In this document: positions 6,411 through 6,590 of the stretch, piece by piece | Layout of the letters: each line of letters opens with the position of its first letter | Numbering within the stretch: position 1 is the first letter of the stretch | Assembly: GCA_938029995.1 (NCBI GenBank) | Contig: CALHGI010000050.1 | Location: forward strand, 1-6,590 | Direction: 5' to 3' | From: an uncultured cyanobacterium | GTDB lineage: Bacteria; Cyanobacteriota; Cyanobacteriia; Phormidesmidales; Phormidesmidaceae | Length of the DNA: 6,590 nucleotides | Position numbers and translations under genes: made by a program | Notes under the pieces: generated by a model | Database searches by the model: none | The model's input: the letters and a program-made list of their open reading frames with translations, nothing else | Told to the model about the DNA's origin: nothing

Positions 6411-6462
6411 CCTGCGGACGATAGTCGTCCGTGGGGCTCACTAAAGCTTCCAATTTAGTGGG
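6411..6462. other. Two adjacent stem-loops upstream of glmS
   Basis: First hairpin: CGGACGA-TAG-TCGTCCG (6415-6431), extended to 6411-6435 by two G-U and two Watson-Crick pairs if read on the + strand. Second: CACTAAA and TTTAGTG (6439-6445, 6454-6460) around an 8-base loop, extended to 6437-6462 by one G-U and one C-G pair on the + strand. In a glmS-direction (-) transcript those G-U pairs become A-C mismatches, leaving 7-bp stems. The spacing between hairpins is a single base. The pair could be an RNA structure in the glmS leader, a terminator of a gene off the right edge, or part of a + strand transcript. There is no T run after either. Confidence 0.55.
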
Positions 6463-6471
6463 TTGTGAATA

Positions 6472-6485
6472 GTATGACCATCTAC
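6472..6485. promoter_or_regulatory. NtcA-like motif GTA-N8-TAC upstream of glmS
   Basis: GTATGACCATCTAC fits the core consensus of NtcA, the cyanobacterial nitrogen regulator. A link to glmS would make sense because the enzyme consumes glutamine. However, a six-base core is expected more than once by chance in a window this size, and no TAN3T -10 box sits about 22 bp downstream on either strand. This is tentative. Confidence 0.25.
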
Positions 6486-6570
6486 ACTCCTTGGATGAAT
6501 CCTAAGCATCCATCAACATTAATACGATTTTCCATAGTCCTTGCCTAGGGACCTGTGGCCAGTAATACCG

Positions 6571-6586
6571 TGTGATCAATATCCCA
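6571..6586. promoter_or_regulatory. CRP/SyCRP1-type site, one base off consensus
   Basis: TGTGATCAATATCCCA matches 11 of the 12 fixed positions of TGTGAT-N4-ATCACA, the consensus shared by E. coli CRP and the cyanobacterial cAMP receptor protein SyCRP1. It lies 284 bp upstream of the glmS start, at the window edge, so it may serve glmS or an unseen gene to the right. Confidence 0.4.
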
Positions 6587-6590
6587 GACA

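Larger units (their letters stand above)
6288..6590 (-). other. glmS upstream region, no gene seen
   Basis: Apart from the ribosome site, this 303-bp stretch holds two adjacent hairpins (6411-6462), a GTA-N8-TAC motif (6472-6485) and a CRP-like palindrome at the right edge (6571-6586). There is no convincing -35/-10 pair. A TATTAAT at about 6518-6524 read on the - strand is -10-like but lacks a -35. A 17-codon frame on the - strand (6535-6482) has poor ribosome-site spacing and is not called. The region does not contain the Gram-positive glmS ribozyme core as far as I can see. Confidence 0.65.

Noticed and set aside
6372..6466. tRNA-like stretch (GGACCGAGCGGTTT) upstream of glmS
   Set aside because: It resembles a Ser/Leu tRNA D-arm, but the following sequence does not form an acceptor stem, anticodon arm or T-arm in the right order.
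6482..6535. A 17-codon - strand frame that could be a glmS leader peptide before the hairpins
   Set aside because: The AAGGA is only two to three bases from its ATG, no repeated regulatory codons are present, and the hairpins lack the T run expected of an attenuator.
1..6590. CRISPR array, transposon or phage elements
   Set aside because: The direct repeats seen are two- or three-unit tandem copies without spacers, and there is no transposase, integrase or phage gene in any frame examined.

Overview
The window looks like chromosomal DNA from a cyanobacterium. The evidence is a GlmS of cyanobacterial type with an insertion relative to the E. coli enzyme, a CHASE2 class III nucleotide cyclase, FecR-domain exported proteins of a kind common in cyanobacteria, and two intact HIP1 octamers (GCGATCGC) in 6.6 kb. 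I cannot name a genus from this.

Layout. The left two thirds (about 1-4100) hold three genes on the + strand. The first two encode exported FecR-domain proteins that are clear paralogues, alignable almost without gaps over their whole mature length. The first is cut by the left edge of the window. The third is a membrane-bound nucleotide cyclase with one N-terminal transmembrane helix, an extracytoplasmic CHASE2 sensor domain, three transmembrane helices and a cytosolic class III catalytic domain. The gap between the paralogues (836-1174) holds a degenerate 17-bp repeat and a perfect palindrome. The gap before the cyclase (2024-2153) is mostly a 47-bp sequence repeated twice in tandem. The right third (4389-6287) is glmS on the - strand, convergent with the cyclase. 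The convergent gap (4101-4388) holds a 17-bp tandem repeat and a long hairpin likely to be the shared terminator. The glmS upstream region (6288-6590) has no gene but carries a strong Shine-Dalgarno, two adjacent hairpins, an NtcA-like GTA-N8-TAC and, at the very edge, a near-consensus CRP-type site.

How the genes may work together (inference). The FecR/Ig-like proteins are predicted to sit in the periplasm or at the envelope, the compartment that the CHASE2 domain samples. The simplest model is an envelope-sensing cassette in which these proteins present or relay a signal to CHASE2 and the cyclase makes cAMP inside. There is no sigma factor or TonB receptor here, so this is not a classical FecIR iron system. 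glmS is a housekeeping gene for amino-sugar synthesis and is not part of that cassette. The CRP-like site next to it is a hint, not proof, of cAMP-linked regulation nearby. I did not find clear evidence of a wholly new system. The most distinctive points are the duplicated FecR gene beside the cyclase, the unusual residue in its purine-specificity site, and the 47-bp tandem duplication just in front of it.
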